Assembly: GCA_030737875.1 (NCBI GenBank)
Contig: CM060910.1
Coordinates: 66,162,501-66,226,500 of the forward strand
DNA length: 64,000 bases
Reading direction: 5' to 3'
DNA from: Allium sativum
Taxonomy: Eukaryota > Streptophyta > Magnoliopsida > Asparagales > Amaryllidaceae
This document shows positions 33,873 through 46,366 of this stretch, in pieces. Numbering within the stretch: position 1 is the stretch's first letter; each line of letters opens with the position of its first letter. The notes beneath the pieces were generated by a model. That model did not search any database. It was not told where the DNA came from and saw only the letters and a list, made by a program, of their open reading frames with translations. Position numbers and translations under genes: made by a program.

Positions 33873-36585
33873 TGTAACACCCCGTATTTTCTATGAATAT
33901 TAAAATAACAAACTAAAGAATATTTAATTTTAAAAGTGGGAATTAAGTAAAATGGGTAGTGCCATTGCGTTCATCTCGGAATTCTGGTTGGAATAGAGTC
34001 CGAGTTTGCATAAATCGGACTCCATATGAGGAAGTTATGAAGCTTAGAAGATTTCAGTTCAAAGCAGAATTAAATTAAATAATAATTAAAAATCAGAAAA
34101 CAAATTCAAATTTCGAAAATCATCAAATAAAAGATGAGCGGGAAAAATCCCGCCCGAGGGTGTCGACCCCCCTAGGGGGTGTTGACATAGGTGTCGACCC
34201 CCCCCCCCCCCACAGTGGTGTCGACCCCTATCTTCCCAGATCTGGGTGACGGATTCTGAAGGATTAGGGCTTATGTGTCGCGCTGTGGTTGGCTAGGTGA
34301 TGAACTCTGGAGGATTAGGGCTTATGTGTCGCACTGTGGTTGGCTGGGTGACGTGTCTCTTTGGTTTAGATGGCTCTGATGACTTCTATGCTAATCAAAA
34401 GGCCATAGTTTGTCTAACACATGTATAAATACATATCTAAACTTAACCCTAACCTCATAACCCTATTCTTTGGTGCCTCCATGTTGTCCATCTCTAAACT
34501 AGCCTAGCCTCCTTCTTCTCCAAACTAGAAATCAAATTAAAGAGCTTCAAATTGAAGAAAAGGTTTTCCACTTCAATCAACAAAGAAAGATTAGAATCGC
34601 TACAACGTCAACTAAATCTCTTTTTCTAAACCTATCTTTGTAAGTTCAATTATTATTCAGATTTGAACATATAATAGAAATCATGACTGTAATGAATCGA
34701 ATCTAGAACTATGCCTAATTGTAAGATAATCAATTCTGATTCATGCTTGTTCTTTTGTCAAATCTGAAATTACCTATGCCTATGAGACTGTTGTGATTGA
34801 ACCTATCATGTTGTACATAAAATTAGTAATTTCTTTATGTTCAATCCTATCGAATCTGTGTAACTATGATGTATTTTCCTTAGTTTGCTCATATTCGTTG
34901 TTAATGTACAACATGTCTATTGGAACCATGATTCTTGTGTTTGGTACACCTTTACATGCCTATTTTCCCTTATGTCAATTCTTGTGTTTCTTCTCTATCC
35001 CCGTTCCGTTTTATTTTATGAGTACTTGGAATTTGGAAACCTTGTTGAATCTTGTTGTAGTGCGATTATAACGCGGGGAATTGGGTATAACCTATTGGAG
35101 TAATTTTGGACATAACAAGTATACTGGACATAGCTTGAATTGACTACAATTGTGGATAATTGGCATACAAAAATCTAGACTTGGACATGAATGGTAAATA
35201 TGTAAATTGGATAAAAGATGAACATGCTTAACCCGAGGTTAGATTGAGTTGCGGTGTATGACTGCTCGCAACCACCCAGCACATCCAACAACCGCAACAA
35301 CAGGCCTAATGTGAGAGGTTAGCGCATCAAGCCCAAAACCCTAGGTTAGAATGAGTTTGCGGTAGAAGTCTGCCAGGAACCGTCCGGCACATCCAGCAAG
35401 CGCAAAAACCAGTTTTAATGTGAGAGGTTGGTACATTAATAAATTAATTAATGCCAATGAACAAACATGCTAAGAATGGTAAGGTTAAGTAACATATGAA
35501 TAGGCGATACTTAACTAATGCAACATGTTAATTAAACAAATGGGTGGGGTTAGGTTAAATTGAGAACACTTAACCGTTATAACATGTTGATTAGGAAACC
35601 CTAGCAACGGGGACCCATTTCAGCAGTAAACCACATAGATGTATCATGGTACCCTGAACTAGGCAGGGTGGGGCACGATTACTGGGCTGATTATAAGCGG
35701 TCAAAATAACGGTAATTGGTGCGTCAGTGTAGGTTCCGACGAAGTACGAGCGTGCACGTACTCTGAAGTGGAAAAATCAGGCATTGGGCATCAGTAGTTA
35801 TACACTGTGCATCTTGAATTGTGTCGGGTCGCCATCATAGGGATTGATATACCCCATGGTAGGACCAGCACAGGTATCTACAAACAAGCAGGGTCGAATG
35901 ACACAAGTAATAAATACATGCGAGAAGAAGCCAATCGATAAAGGGATCATTTTATTATGAATACATGAGGCTAGTTGAAACAATTGTTAGTAGGTGCAGA
36001 GAAATAGAAATGGGTGCGATAACATATTCAGTTTATCTTGCCTTATCTTGTCTTATGTTATCTTGTTACTATGGTATTGTCTTATATTCGGTTTATTCAT
36101 GTCATGATCCTTTTTCTTGTTTACATGCTGAAAATCACTGGGCTTACCAAACTTTATGTCTAACCCGTTTTCTTTCGTCTTCTTTTCTTCCGTTCCCCCC
36201 AGGTCCACAGGGAGGGAATACTTCAGCTTAGTTTAGACCTTTTCTAGCTTGAAGAGTAGATGTATTGCTTGGATTCTCTTTTCTTAGGCTATGGCTGTGG
36301 TTACACATTTATTGGGGATTTATGCTGCTTTACTATTGTTTTATGCTTCTTTATGTATTTGGAGTTTTGAATCAAGACAGAGGTTTTATTGTAATGATTT
36401 GGAAGTTGGGTTTTGAGACAATGGTTGTAGTGTTTTGACAGAACCATGCTGCTTATGAAATGATTTCAGTTTTTCCGTTGTTTGTATGTCTGTCTTGTAA
36501 ATTATCTGTATCTTTTACCTATAATACTTCACCAAAGTTAATGCATTCCCTTTGTGAGTGACCTTAACGGAGGTGGGGTGTTTCA
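33873..36585 (+). repeat. G1 3' LTR
   Basis: Starts TGTAACACCCCGT and ends GGGGTGTTTCA. It differs from the 5' LTR by many scattered substitutions and small indels, including a run of about 15 C at 34198-34212. TATA box at 34424-34433. Confidence 0.93.
35235..35430 (+). ncRNA. Tandem two-stem hairpin modules, G1 3' LTR copy
   Basis: Counterpart of 27374-27570. In module 1 the inner stem is GTTGCGGT with ACCGCAAC, turning a wobble pair of the 5' copy into a Watson-Crick pair. In module 2 TTTGCG pairs with CGCAAA. Confidence 0.6.
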
Positions 36586-36590
36586 TAATC

Positions 36591-37447
36591 GGTTCTCTTT
36601 GTCGCCATTAACAGTTGCCTTCCGCTAAGAAGCTTTTGATTATTTATGTTAATTTCCGTAAACTATACGACAAGAGGAATATTAAAATCGTAAGGAATAG
36701 ATAACGATGGTTTTAAATTCCGAGGTGTAATCCTTGTCATTTCCAATGTCCTTGTTTTTACCAAAATGGATTATTTATTAAAATTACACAAAACCAATAA
36801 TCCAAAACATCGTTAGATTTGTAGTTCTAAAAATTATTTATTAAATAATTTCTTTAAAACCATAGTTTAAAATTTCTGAAACCCCTTTTTATTTCAAAAA
36901 TAGTTTTAAAACTGAAATTTCTCCAAATATAAGACCAAGAATTCAAAAAACTAATTTTACCAAAAGATTATCCAGATTCATACGACAAAATATCCAGTAA
37001 GTATATCTTGTAATTATAGTTTCAGACTATGACGACACGTTAATGTGAATCATCCATTTAAAACCAAGAAAAGGTTATTAACTGGAACTCCCAAACAAAA
37101 CCGACACAAGAAATCGCGACTATCTCAGTTGTATTTAGCTTTTTGTCTAATTATCAAGCCCAAATTCCAGGAATCCACGACGTATCGTCCTCATGCTCTT
37201 TAAAAAAAAAAATCGCCAAGCACATCATGAAGTTAATCGGGGTTGGATGAATACTCGAACTCGAAATATTTCTAACTCTTAGTTGTTTGAAAGCCTATTA
37301 ATAGGCCTACGACTAACTCATCGTCGAAATAGTTGAAGTCGAGTTAAGAAAGACGAACGAAAATAGAGCAGAAATTTGAATACGTTCTCTCACTAGTCCT
37401 AATTTATTTATTTCTCTGATCATTAAAACCAAATCTCTAATACTGAT
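36591..37447 (-). other. Element C internal region, leader side
   Basis: Remaining internal DNA of C between G1 and the C 5' LTR. Non-coding. Its end at 37435-37447 (TCAGTATTAGAG on the minus strand) is a decayed form of the iMet primer-binding site TGGTATCAGAGC. Confidence 0.6.
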
Positions 37448-38894
37448 TGTAATACCCCCCCCCCCCCACTTTTTTGAGATCGAATTTTGAAAAGAAATCA
37501 AAATCCAAACCCATCCCAGCATGGAGAGTATAAATCTGGTACATACAATCAATGAGCATAAGCATAATCAAAGTAAAATAAAACTAACTCACAACAGAAA
37601 CAAAATAAGATAACAAATACCTTAAGGTATGCCACTGCATCAATATAGAGCATGAGAGAAAGTGAACCGAAAGCAAACTTGAATACTTTCTAAGACATGT
37701 CTTCCCTGAACTTGAGAGTTGTTATTAGAAAGGGGTCAGAACAACAAGTCATGGTGAGTAGAAAATGTATAACACTATCTATAATGCACAAAGTTATTCC
37801 GTTTGGTGAAAACATATGTCTAAAAGGGATAGTAATTCTATCCTAACCCATTTAGAATTTATGCACGATGACTAACCACTAAGCCTAAGGTAATACCCCA
37901 TGCCTAACAATATCGCATACTGAGATAGAACGTTTACGCATAAGTATAAAGTCTTCAAACTATCATTAACTAATTACGAGGCGGGAAACCAACTTCTAAC
38001 TATCACATAAGGAAGGTACTTATTTTATATATAGACACTTAAGAATTCGCTACAATTGTAAAGTAAGGGTAGATACTTTCAATCACTTAATACCCAAGGC
38101 GGACCTTTTGGTCACTTAATACCTTATACGGTGATTTATCCTACCATAATATAAATTAGAGGACAGTAGTTACTAAGTACTACTAATTCAAATCTTTCGT
38201 CATTCATGCATATAACTATGCCTCACATAAAACAAGAGATAGTAAATAGTCACTTATTACCTACAGGATAGGTATATAACATCTCGTCATTTATGACCTT
38301 ACCATGGCGGACCCCCTCATACTATCTAGCTAGCCTTATTGGATAATCCCTTTGTCTCTCAATATTTCCTGCAGGATAGGCAGACCTTTGGTACATCCAG
38401 AGCAATCATTTAATACCTATTCCCAAGGTGGACCTGCAACTCAATCACTTACTACCTAGAGGAAGTGGACTGACGTGGGAATTACCAAGTTCACATACAA
38501 TATCCATTTAATGCTTCTTGATTACAGGGAGGTGAGCTATGCGATCACTTTATACCCTTTAAAGGGTGGATCCAACTACTTTAAGACCTTTACCCCGAAC
38601 TAGGCCACGCTATGAACTATTTCCTTTATAAGGATTCCTATTTTAGGACGAGAGGCGGGAGCCTCACACTTAAGATAAACCCTGATTCAAGAAATAGTCC
38701 TTGTTACGCAGTTAACTATCATCATGGGTTCCTATGGTTAATGATATCTCACATCAGTTGAACATATATCTGAACGTTGGAAAGTACAAACTTCTGTCGA
38801 ATAAGACAACTGACCTCACATCATTAACCTACTAAGTCCAATTACTATCAGGATAATAATAATTCTAGAATAACTAGAAATTTAAGACTTTCTA
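37448..38894 (-). repeat. Element C 5' LTR, first part (split by LARD-B)
   Basis: Aligns with 18484 to about 19920 of the 3' LTR (shared GGAGAGTATAAA, GGTATGCCACT, CTTTAAGACCTTTACCCC). It is broken off at 38894 by LARD-B and resumes at 63503. A run of 13 C lies near 37454-37466. Confidence 0.85.
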
Positions 38895-40627
38895 TGTAAT
38901 GGCCCGAATTTCCGTACAATCTGAGTTGACTAAATACACCATACGTCCAACCCAAATATCACAGAAATACAAATCATTATTAATAAAGAAGAAAAAGGTA
39001 GAAGAAGAACAAAAATAACAATATATAATCTCACATCGCAGCGGAACAAAATATAATATATATATATATATATATATCAGCTTTTGGAATACAATTTTGT
39101 TTTTTTGTATATACATCTCGTCATCAGAGTACAACACTTACAAATCAGCAGAAAAACAATAACTGGATAATGCTTAAGCCTCCTGCTCCAAGCTCCTTTA
39201 GATAAATCTGTAAAATCCTGAACTACTTGACTGCGTATATAAATTTGGGGAGTTTAGGGAAAACATAGAAAAATAAACTCTGGGTCAGTCATGGGACTAG
39301 TATGAGTAACAATTTAAAACAGTTTGATAAAATAAACGATATCTCATAATACCACGCCGTATAACACGTAACGAGTTTTTCCCTTATGAGAATCCAAAAC
39401 ACTTGATTTAACTTTCAAATCCTTTTGAAAGAAAACGATAATCTTTATATCAAAAGTCTTTTGATATTATAATAGTGTCTAAATCAAATAAATAGCAATC
39501 TAGTGGAACGCTTTCATCTCATGCTCCACTTACATAATATATAATCAAAACATCGGGCCCTCATTGGGTAATGAATTTCCAATTAGGACAAGGTGTGGAA
39601 CCACCTTCCAATAGTGTATCACTAGGGAGTAATACACTGGATTCAACAAGAACATCTTGTAACCCGGCCACACACGACCGACTACTCATTTCTCTTGAGT
39701 GATCGAATGTTTATCACCAATGGTTGGGATCAGCAATCGTTTTCCCGAATAGGACAGCATCGAATAAAATGAAGAATGAAATGAATTTCTCTAGATAGGT
39801 GATAATACACCCTAATCGGGAGCTACCCACTTATTCATGTTGCCTGCCCGATTTTTGTCATTTCCGGGTTGTTGAGGCCTGATGCTACGATTACTTATCA
39901 TTCACTGATAACACAATCACATTGAATGCCACATTTCCAGATTCATTAATCATTAATTGATTTGCAAAAATATATTCTGGATATTATGCAAAGAGAATAA
40001 ATTCTCTGCCACCACATATATTTATACAGACCAACGTATGCGATCATTGGAAATACTCTATCAGACACTCGTCCATACACGTTCGTTCTGGGACTGAACG
40101 AAACCGAAGGCACAATGTACATAAATCAACCTTAGGCAATTTCTACCTAGGATTAACAGAAAAAGCCCTTACACTTTACTCCTTCTTCGATTATCTTTAT
40201 ATAATCTGATTCTCAATGCTACTGCTAATACGAAGTGGTGCTTGGATAATAATCCAATCAGTCTCCCCATATTGGCAACAATATTGGAAAATACTTCGAT
40301 AGTCGGTTATTTAACTATCAAAGATAAACAAACAAAAATTCATCCATAACATCAAACAATCATTGGGCCCGTTGATTAATATTCCACTAATTAAATCGAT
40401 TCTTTATTTCCTTATCAATATTTTTTCTCCTAAATATTTTCAATAATCATCTTGGCCTCTTACGCTATTTGGAAAACATTTCCATATATTGCCTTCTTTT
40501 ATTTTCTATACTTAGAAAATATATTCTATTTGCAATTGGAAAACATTCCGATTTCTTATCTCTTTCACGACCATTTATTTCTACACTGAGGAAATATTTA
40601 TTATTATATTTTCAAAATTCCACTTTA

Positions 40628-40675
40628 CTTGGGTTAAAACGACTGTTGTGTAAAACATCGTTACAAACAACCCAA
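40628..40675 (-). ncRNA. Hairpin module in LARD-B 3' LTR
   Basis: Single unit with outer TTGGGTT/AACCCAA and inner TGTT/AACA arms flanked by CGA/TCG. Same plan as the three LARD-A units. The other LTR copy is at 48100-48149. Confidence 0.4.
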
Positions 40676-43204
40676 AAAATTGCATTCAAATAACTCTTAT
40701 TCAAACATTGATTTTCAAGACTGAACCTTGCTATTTATCGGTTAAAAATGACCTCAATCAAGTTGGGGTATAACTACCACTCTGACCTTGACTGAAAAAA
40801 TCCTTAACTTCAAAATAGACAAAAGCACTTACCTCGAATAATCAACATCATAAAAACCAATTATTCATTTTTAAAACGTGTATACATTTCTCTTTCTATA
40901 TTTACTAGATTTGATTTACAGATTTCCTTTTTGTTTATAATATTCTATTTTTAAGTTCGTTTCCTTATCGAATTCTACATATATCGATACATTGATTTCT
41001 AACTATCAAATTTTCTTAAAAATATTCTAAATCCTTAAATTTTCGTAAAAATTCGCCAACACCTCCGTTGTACCGGTCAAAAGCTCGAACTCAAACTTGC
41101 CTCTCTGGACCCTTTCCATTCAAAAAGAAAATAAAAAAGCCAAGCGGCTTGTCGATTCGGCGCAAAAAAATCTTATGGAATTTAAACATGTACCTTTTGT
41201 CAGGCACTCGAATTATAATCTTTATACACTTCATCCCATAACTGTCTAACCCATATACGTCCATTCCTAATTTATTTCAACTCAATCCGGTCATTTTTAA
41301 CTCAATTTGCTAATTTATTCGTTAATTAGCTCTTTGCCTATTTCACTTTTTATGTGAACATATCACGTTCAAATATAATTTAACTGACTTATAAACTAAT
41401 CGAATTCTCTTCTCAACTCAATTTTCATATTTGATTTCAAATATAAATTTACAAACCCCTTTTACTTATCCAAATTCCAATTTTGATTCAAAATTCCATT
41501 AACTAATTATTCTTCAAATTAGTTAATTTTATTCCATAATTAAAAATCTGATTTTTGTTTCAAAAATCAATTCATTACTCCGCTTGAGTTCAGATATATT
41601 TTATAACTCAAATCTGAATTTTTCTAGTGGAAATTCGGATTTTATTTCTTTAAAATCTTTTTATTAAATTAAATAAGCCATTATGGTTTTATAATGGTTA
41701 TGGTGCTGTTTTTAGAAAATTTAATTTTGACATAACTCAAAATCTATAAGACGAAATCCATATTTTTCTCTTCCATTAGAAAACTATTATTCAATCGGTC
41801 CTGACGATTCTTGTTTCAAAGAATTCCGACTTAAATTGAGTCTTATATACTCAATTGAAGTTAAAAATGCCAATTTACGAACTACCGCGCCGCGGCGAGT
41901 TTGTTTTAATTATATTTCAAATAAATATGTTAAAACTTTGTTTAATATAAATTTCGATCTTATTCTAATATATATTTTGATATATATTAGATCCAGTTTT
42001 CAAATCCAACTTAAAATTTTCAATTATCTCTGATTGTCGTTTTTTCACTACTTGGATATAAATTTATTTATAACCCAATCTTTTATATTGAATCCAATTC
42101 CCTTTGAAATAAATTATTTTATTTTATTCGATATAATCGAATTCCAATTATCAATCTGTTGGATTTTTCCCTTAATTCAATTTATATTCCAAATTCTGGA
42201 ATAAAATCAATCGTTCTATTTCAAACGTTTCCCACTTCACTTTTAAATTCATACTTGAATTTAAAATTCTGAATTATACTATGATAATTATCTTACATAT
42301 TTTATAAACACTTTTATAAATTTAACTTCCTTTTTTATAATTTAAAACAAGTTCCCATTTCAAATCCATTTGAAACCCAATTCCTATTCAGGTATATTTT
42401 TTCGATTATAACTTATATATATAAAAGTAAATCTATTTTTATATTTAAATTTAAACTACTATATAATATAATCCTAATACATTTCTGAAAATATTTTATC
42501 TAAATAGATTCAATCTAATCGAATTCAAATCATAAATCAATACGGATTTATTTTAATTCAATTTATATTTCGAACATCGGGATAAATTCTCTTGTTTCCC
42601 TTTTTAACACAATTCCTAATCTTCATTTTAAATTCACATTCAAATTTAAATATTTAAATTATCCAATGATAATTTTCCATCTTTCTTTATAAATACCGTT
42701 TTATATTACTCGTTTATATATTAACATCTAGTCTTAATTTCAAACCCACTTGAAATAAAAATTCTACTTTGGAAAATTAAATTTCCCTTTTTAACTTCAC
42801 ACTGGTATTTACATTTCCCGAATTATCCAATGATAATTTATTTCACTTCATTTATAAACATCCTTTATAAATGAACTACTTGTTTTTGTTATTCAAAACA
42901 AGTTAATATTTCTAGTCCATTCGAATTTCAAATTCTATATTGGAAAAATAGAATTTTCCATTTAAATCCCTAAATTTCCTTTTCATGATATCTTTATAAA
43001 TTAAGATCTAGTCCCAGTGATATTTAAACACTCAAAACACACAATTATCAACCACAGTTTTCTAACACATCATATATGATCATATAAAAATTATAAAAAT
43101 AAAATTTGATGAATCCAGTTGGATCCCTCCAACCTGTTTTCCTGCATCCACAGACGTCAGCCAACATAAATAATACCCATCCTGCTTCGAGGCAGGACAT
43201 CGTG

Positions 43205-43290
43205 CTATAGAAGGTCATCCACTATCATAGCGTGGGGCGCATAGGGTCATCCACTAATGATACTACGGGCATCCGCTAATGATACTGCGG
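43205..43290. repeat. Short tandem repeat CATCC(A/G)CTAATGATAC in LARD-B LTR
   Basis: Three related units (GGTCATCCACTATCATAGCG; CATCCACTAATGATACTACG; CATCCGCTAATGATACTGCG), followed by an (AT)n tract at 43308-43337. The other LTR has the same units at about 50683-50757 but a much shorter AT tract. Confidence 0.75.
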
Positions 43291-43304
43291 GAAATATCCA
43301 ACCA

Positions 43305-43342
<38 letters not shown>

Positions 43343-43670
43343 CCACAATCACCAAGCCTATATAACTAATATATATATGATAACCACAATTTAACAACAA
43401 ATAGAAATGCAACCAATCAACCAACAAATATTTTTAACTATTCAAAATAAATTTTAAATAGTAAATTCTAAGTGTGATTTACTCGCCTTAATTTGTGATA
43501 GCCGTTGGAATGTTTTGTTAAATTGAAATTAAACCAACATTTAACTTCTCCCAAGCTCTTGCTGCTATCTCGAATAAATTCCAATCTAAAAATGTATGAA
43601 CGAATTAAACGTGGCTAACAATTTAATTAACTAGCTAGTTTTTTAATTAAATAAATTTAAGTATTTTACC

Positions 43671-44620
43671 TTAATTATTTTCCTCTAAACTTCACGCCTA
43701 TAGGAAATGAACTCCTTCTCCCTGCCATGAACTTCCAAAACCACTAGTCTACTGCTATTGTTACACTACCAAAATTGACACCATCAGCTTCTCACTGACC
43801 CGATAAACCCCTTACAAATGACAGTCAATAATGTCATAGCTAAATTTCCCTACTTCGGCATACTGAAATCATCAATGTGTCGAGCACTGTCTGCACATAA
43901 TTCTACACCACTACGGCTTATCCAATCAATAATCACCCCTCTATATCATCCCAGTCCAACAGACCACACAACTTAACCCCGACAATTCAACAGCACTTCG
44001 TATCTCCAACAATGATCATTACGTCGCTCTCCATTCCTTAATCATGAGCATCACCTGATGTCAAACTTGCTCCTGAGTCCCCTTCAAATTCCAACATCAA
44101 CCACGACTTAATAATCCTCCCACAAAATCAAGTCGATGAAAGCAATTGCCGAAAATCAAACCTAACCTCGCACGACTATCCACCACGCACAACAGCATCA
44201 GAAAAAAACACGACTCTTTATTCCACCAAATCATGCTTGTTCGAACTTTCACCAAAATTTCTGATTGAACAAACCATTCAATTCGAAATGGATCTCCCTT
44301 CCTGAGCTTGCGATGACCCTCCTTTAACCCTAGCCTCATCGATGTTCGAAGTTGAGACCCCCAACTATTTCGCACTGATATTCCTCAAATCCGTAGTGAC
44401 TTCGACTCCACAACGCTAGATTCGATTTTACAACGAGTTCAACCTGAATTAAGAGGCGTAGATTCTATTTCATAGCCTCATGAAATATGTTTTGGCTAAG
44501 GACAGTGGCTTGTTTGTTTGGAATGAAGGATGGATACCATTTTAGAAGAATAGCGGCTTCAATTGGTATTTTACTTTTGACAGTGGCCATTCCGATTTAC
44601 AGAAGCTCGGAAAAATGAAA
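43671..44620 (-). other. Exon-like GC-richer block in LARD-B 3' LTR
   Basis: Less AT-rich than its surroundings, starting just after a TATA box and ending at a donor-like AAG/GTAAAA (about 43671). It holds a 92-codon minus frame at 44097-44375 with no recognised motif. It sits where LARD-A has its GC-rich block. In the other LTR the counterpart is split by G2. Confidence 0.35.
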
Positions 44621-44645
44621 AGAGCCAATGAGGGATAAATCGCAA

Positions 44646-44656
44646 TTTTATAAAGA
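44646..44656 (-). promoter_or_regulatory. TATA box of LARD-B 3' LTR
   Basis: Minus-strand CTTTATAAAAT, kept in the 5' LTR at 62926-62936. Confidence 0.5.
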
Positions 44657-45224
44657 TGAATACTTCACCATTAAGTAATTTGTCAGTGTATAGTACATGT
44701 AGTTAAATTCGATTTGATCTTTTATTTAATCTGATTTGATTTTGTTCTTATCCATTTAAATTTTAAAATAATATATTTCAGGGTTTTGTACTCCAATCGA
44801 ACCACAACAACTGACGTTTCTAGGGTTTAACCACTATTTTGAACACATTGAAACAGGTTTCGAAGCTCAGTTTGATCATATTGAGAAGATATATTTTAAA
44901 CTAACTGTTTAAATTAAATTAAATTAAATTTATTATAATATGAATTGATTTCAAACAATTAAATTCATAGATAATAAATAAATTATTATCGTTCTAATTC
45001 AAATAGAATTTCTATAAATCATTTTTATCATTTTGACTCCATTTTAAATTTCGAATTGAGTTATTTCATGTTCTTGTATTACAATAATTATTTATATCTG
45101 AAATAAATTGTATATCGATTATTAAATCGATAACTCAATATAAAATACCATTTTTATTATCAACTCAATAATTAAAACCATATTAAATATTTAAAATAAA
45201 TCGACCAAAGATCCGGGTCGTTAC

Positions 45225-46366
45225 CCCCTTAAAAGAATTTCGTCCTCGAAATTACTAAGTAGGAAAATGCTACAAATCCATTAACTTTTCAAAAACCCAT
45301 TCCTGTTGAAACTCAGCATTTTATACTTCTACAACTTTACTTCTGCCAAAACTTTTGGTTTCCACTTACATGCCTTCATATATGCTCATACTCATTTAAT
45401 GTGAATGATTCTAAATCAATACATTCACAACCAGTTCATATTCCATTTATATGCATTAAAATTAATTCAAATTTATTTTAATCAATTTATTCACTTTAAT
45501 CCATTCAACTTGCTTATTCAAATTTAAATTCCAGAATTCAAATCCCTGGTTTTTCGTTTCAAATCCCTTAGAAATCTCATAAGTATATACAAATATTTAT
45601 TTCCATCTCAAATTTCAAAACATTTTAATTTTTCAGTCCAACTGCTTTTCTTTCAAACAAATTCCCAACAAAAACTTTTCTAAGATACCAACTCATCACT
45701 TAGAAACTCGAAAATGAATACTGAAGCTGCTGCAGTCAACATTAGAATTATTTTCCAGCAACTAAAGTGCGTTCAGTGCTTTATTACTTTCAAAATCCAT
45801 TTAATTTGATTTTTATTCAAAAATCCTTCGAAAACAAAGTTATGTTATTTTAATATACTTCAGAAAATATTTTTCCAACTTCCTAGGATTTAAATTCCAA
45901 ATTCTTGTTTGAATTTAATTCCAGTTCATCTCATTTGTATATATCATTCTTATACAAATTTTATTTGGTAATATATATAACCATTTCAATTTATAATCTC
46001 ATCTGATTATAATATTATCGTCCAACACATCCATATATTATAATAATTTCAGAAAATTATTTCTTTTATATCAAAATAAAATTTTGGGGTGAAATTATTT
46101 CATTTACCCATTTTAAAACAATATCATGTCGAATTTTACTGTTCAAGTGTTCAAAAATTCCTATCGACTTTGTGGTGTCCCATAATTCGATCAGAATTCA
46201 TAAACCACTCAACAAACAAACGAACATAATATAAAACAATTTTTTATCAATTAATAAATACAATATATATATGCTCGACTCATTCTAGGGTACAACTGAC
46301 CCTATCTCTAATGAGTAACCCCCACCAAAGCCTAGGTGTTCACTCAACCTAAGCTACAATACCAAC
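45225..46366 (-). other. LARD-B internal region, non-coding
   Basis: 1142 bp without a recognisable frame. The polypurine side at 45224-45230 is preceded by GAGGACGAAATTCTTTT (minus strand). A degenerate primer-binding site, TGGTATTGTAGC, is at 46353-46364 next to the 5' LTR. Near that site a stretch at 46268-46316 (CATTCTAGGGTACAAC, CTCTAATGAGT) matches LARD-A 10390-10435. Confidence 0.8.

Larger units (their letters stand above)
26045..36590 (+). mobile_element. G1: decayed Ty3/Gypsy chromovirus-type retrotransposon
   Basis: Complete element 26050-36585 (10.5 kb) with perfect target duplications TAATC (26045-26049 and 36586-36590). LTRs are 26050-28729 (2680 bp) and 33873-36585 (2713 bp). 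Order is LTR, primer-binding site, gag, protease, RT, RNase H, integrase, chromodomain-like tail, polypurine tract, LTR. The domain order and C-terminus point to the chromovirus branch, most like the Tekay/Del group (family judgement, no search). The 5' LTR starts TA instead of TG. It is inactive through many stops and frameshifts. It lies antisense to the host element C. Confidence 0.95.
38895..45224 (-). repeat. LARD-B 3' LTR
   Basis: About 6330 bp, TGTAATGGCCCG at the plus-strand left edge, CCGGGTCGTTAC at the right. The final CA and the start of the polypurine side are lost (GTTAC runs directly into CCCCTTAAAAG), probably a small deletion at the junction. Confidence 0.88.

Noticed and set aside
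34198..34212. Long C runs (also 37454-37466) considered as quadruplex or i-motif sites
   Set aside because: Single homopolymers absent from the paired LTR; more likely slippage or sequencing artefact.
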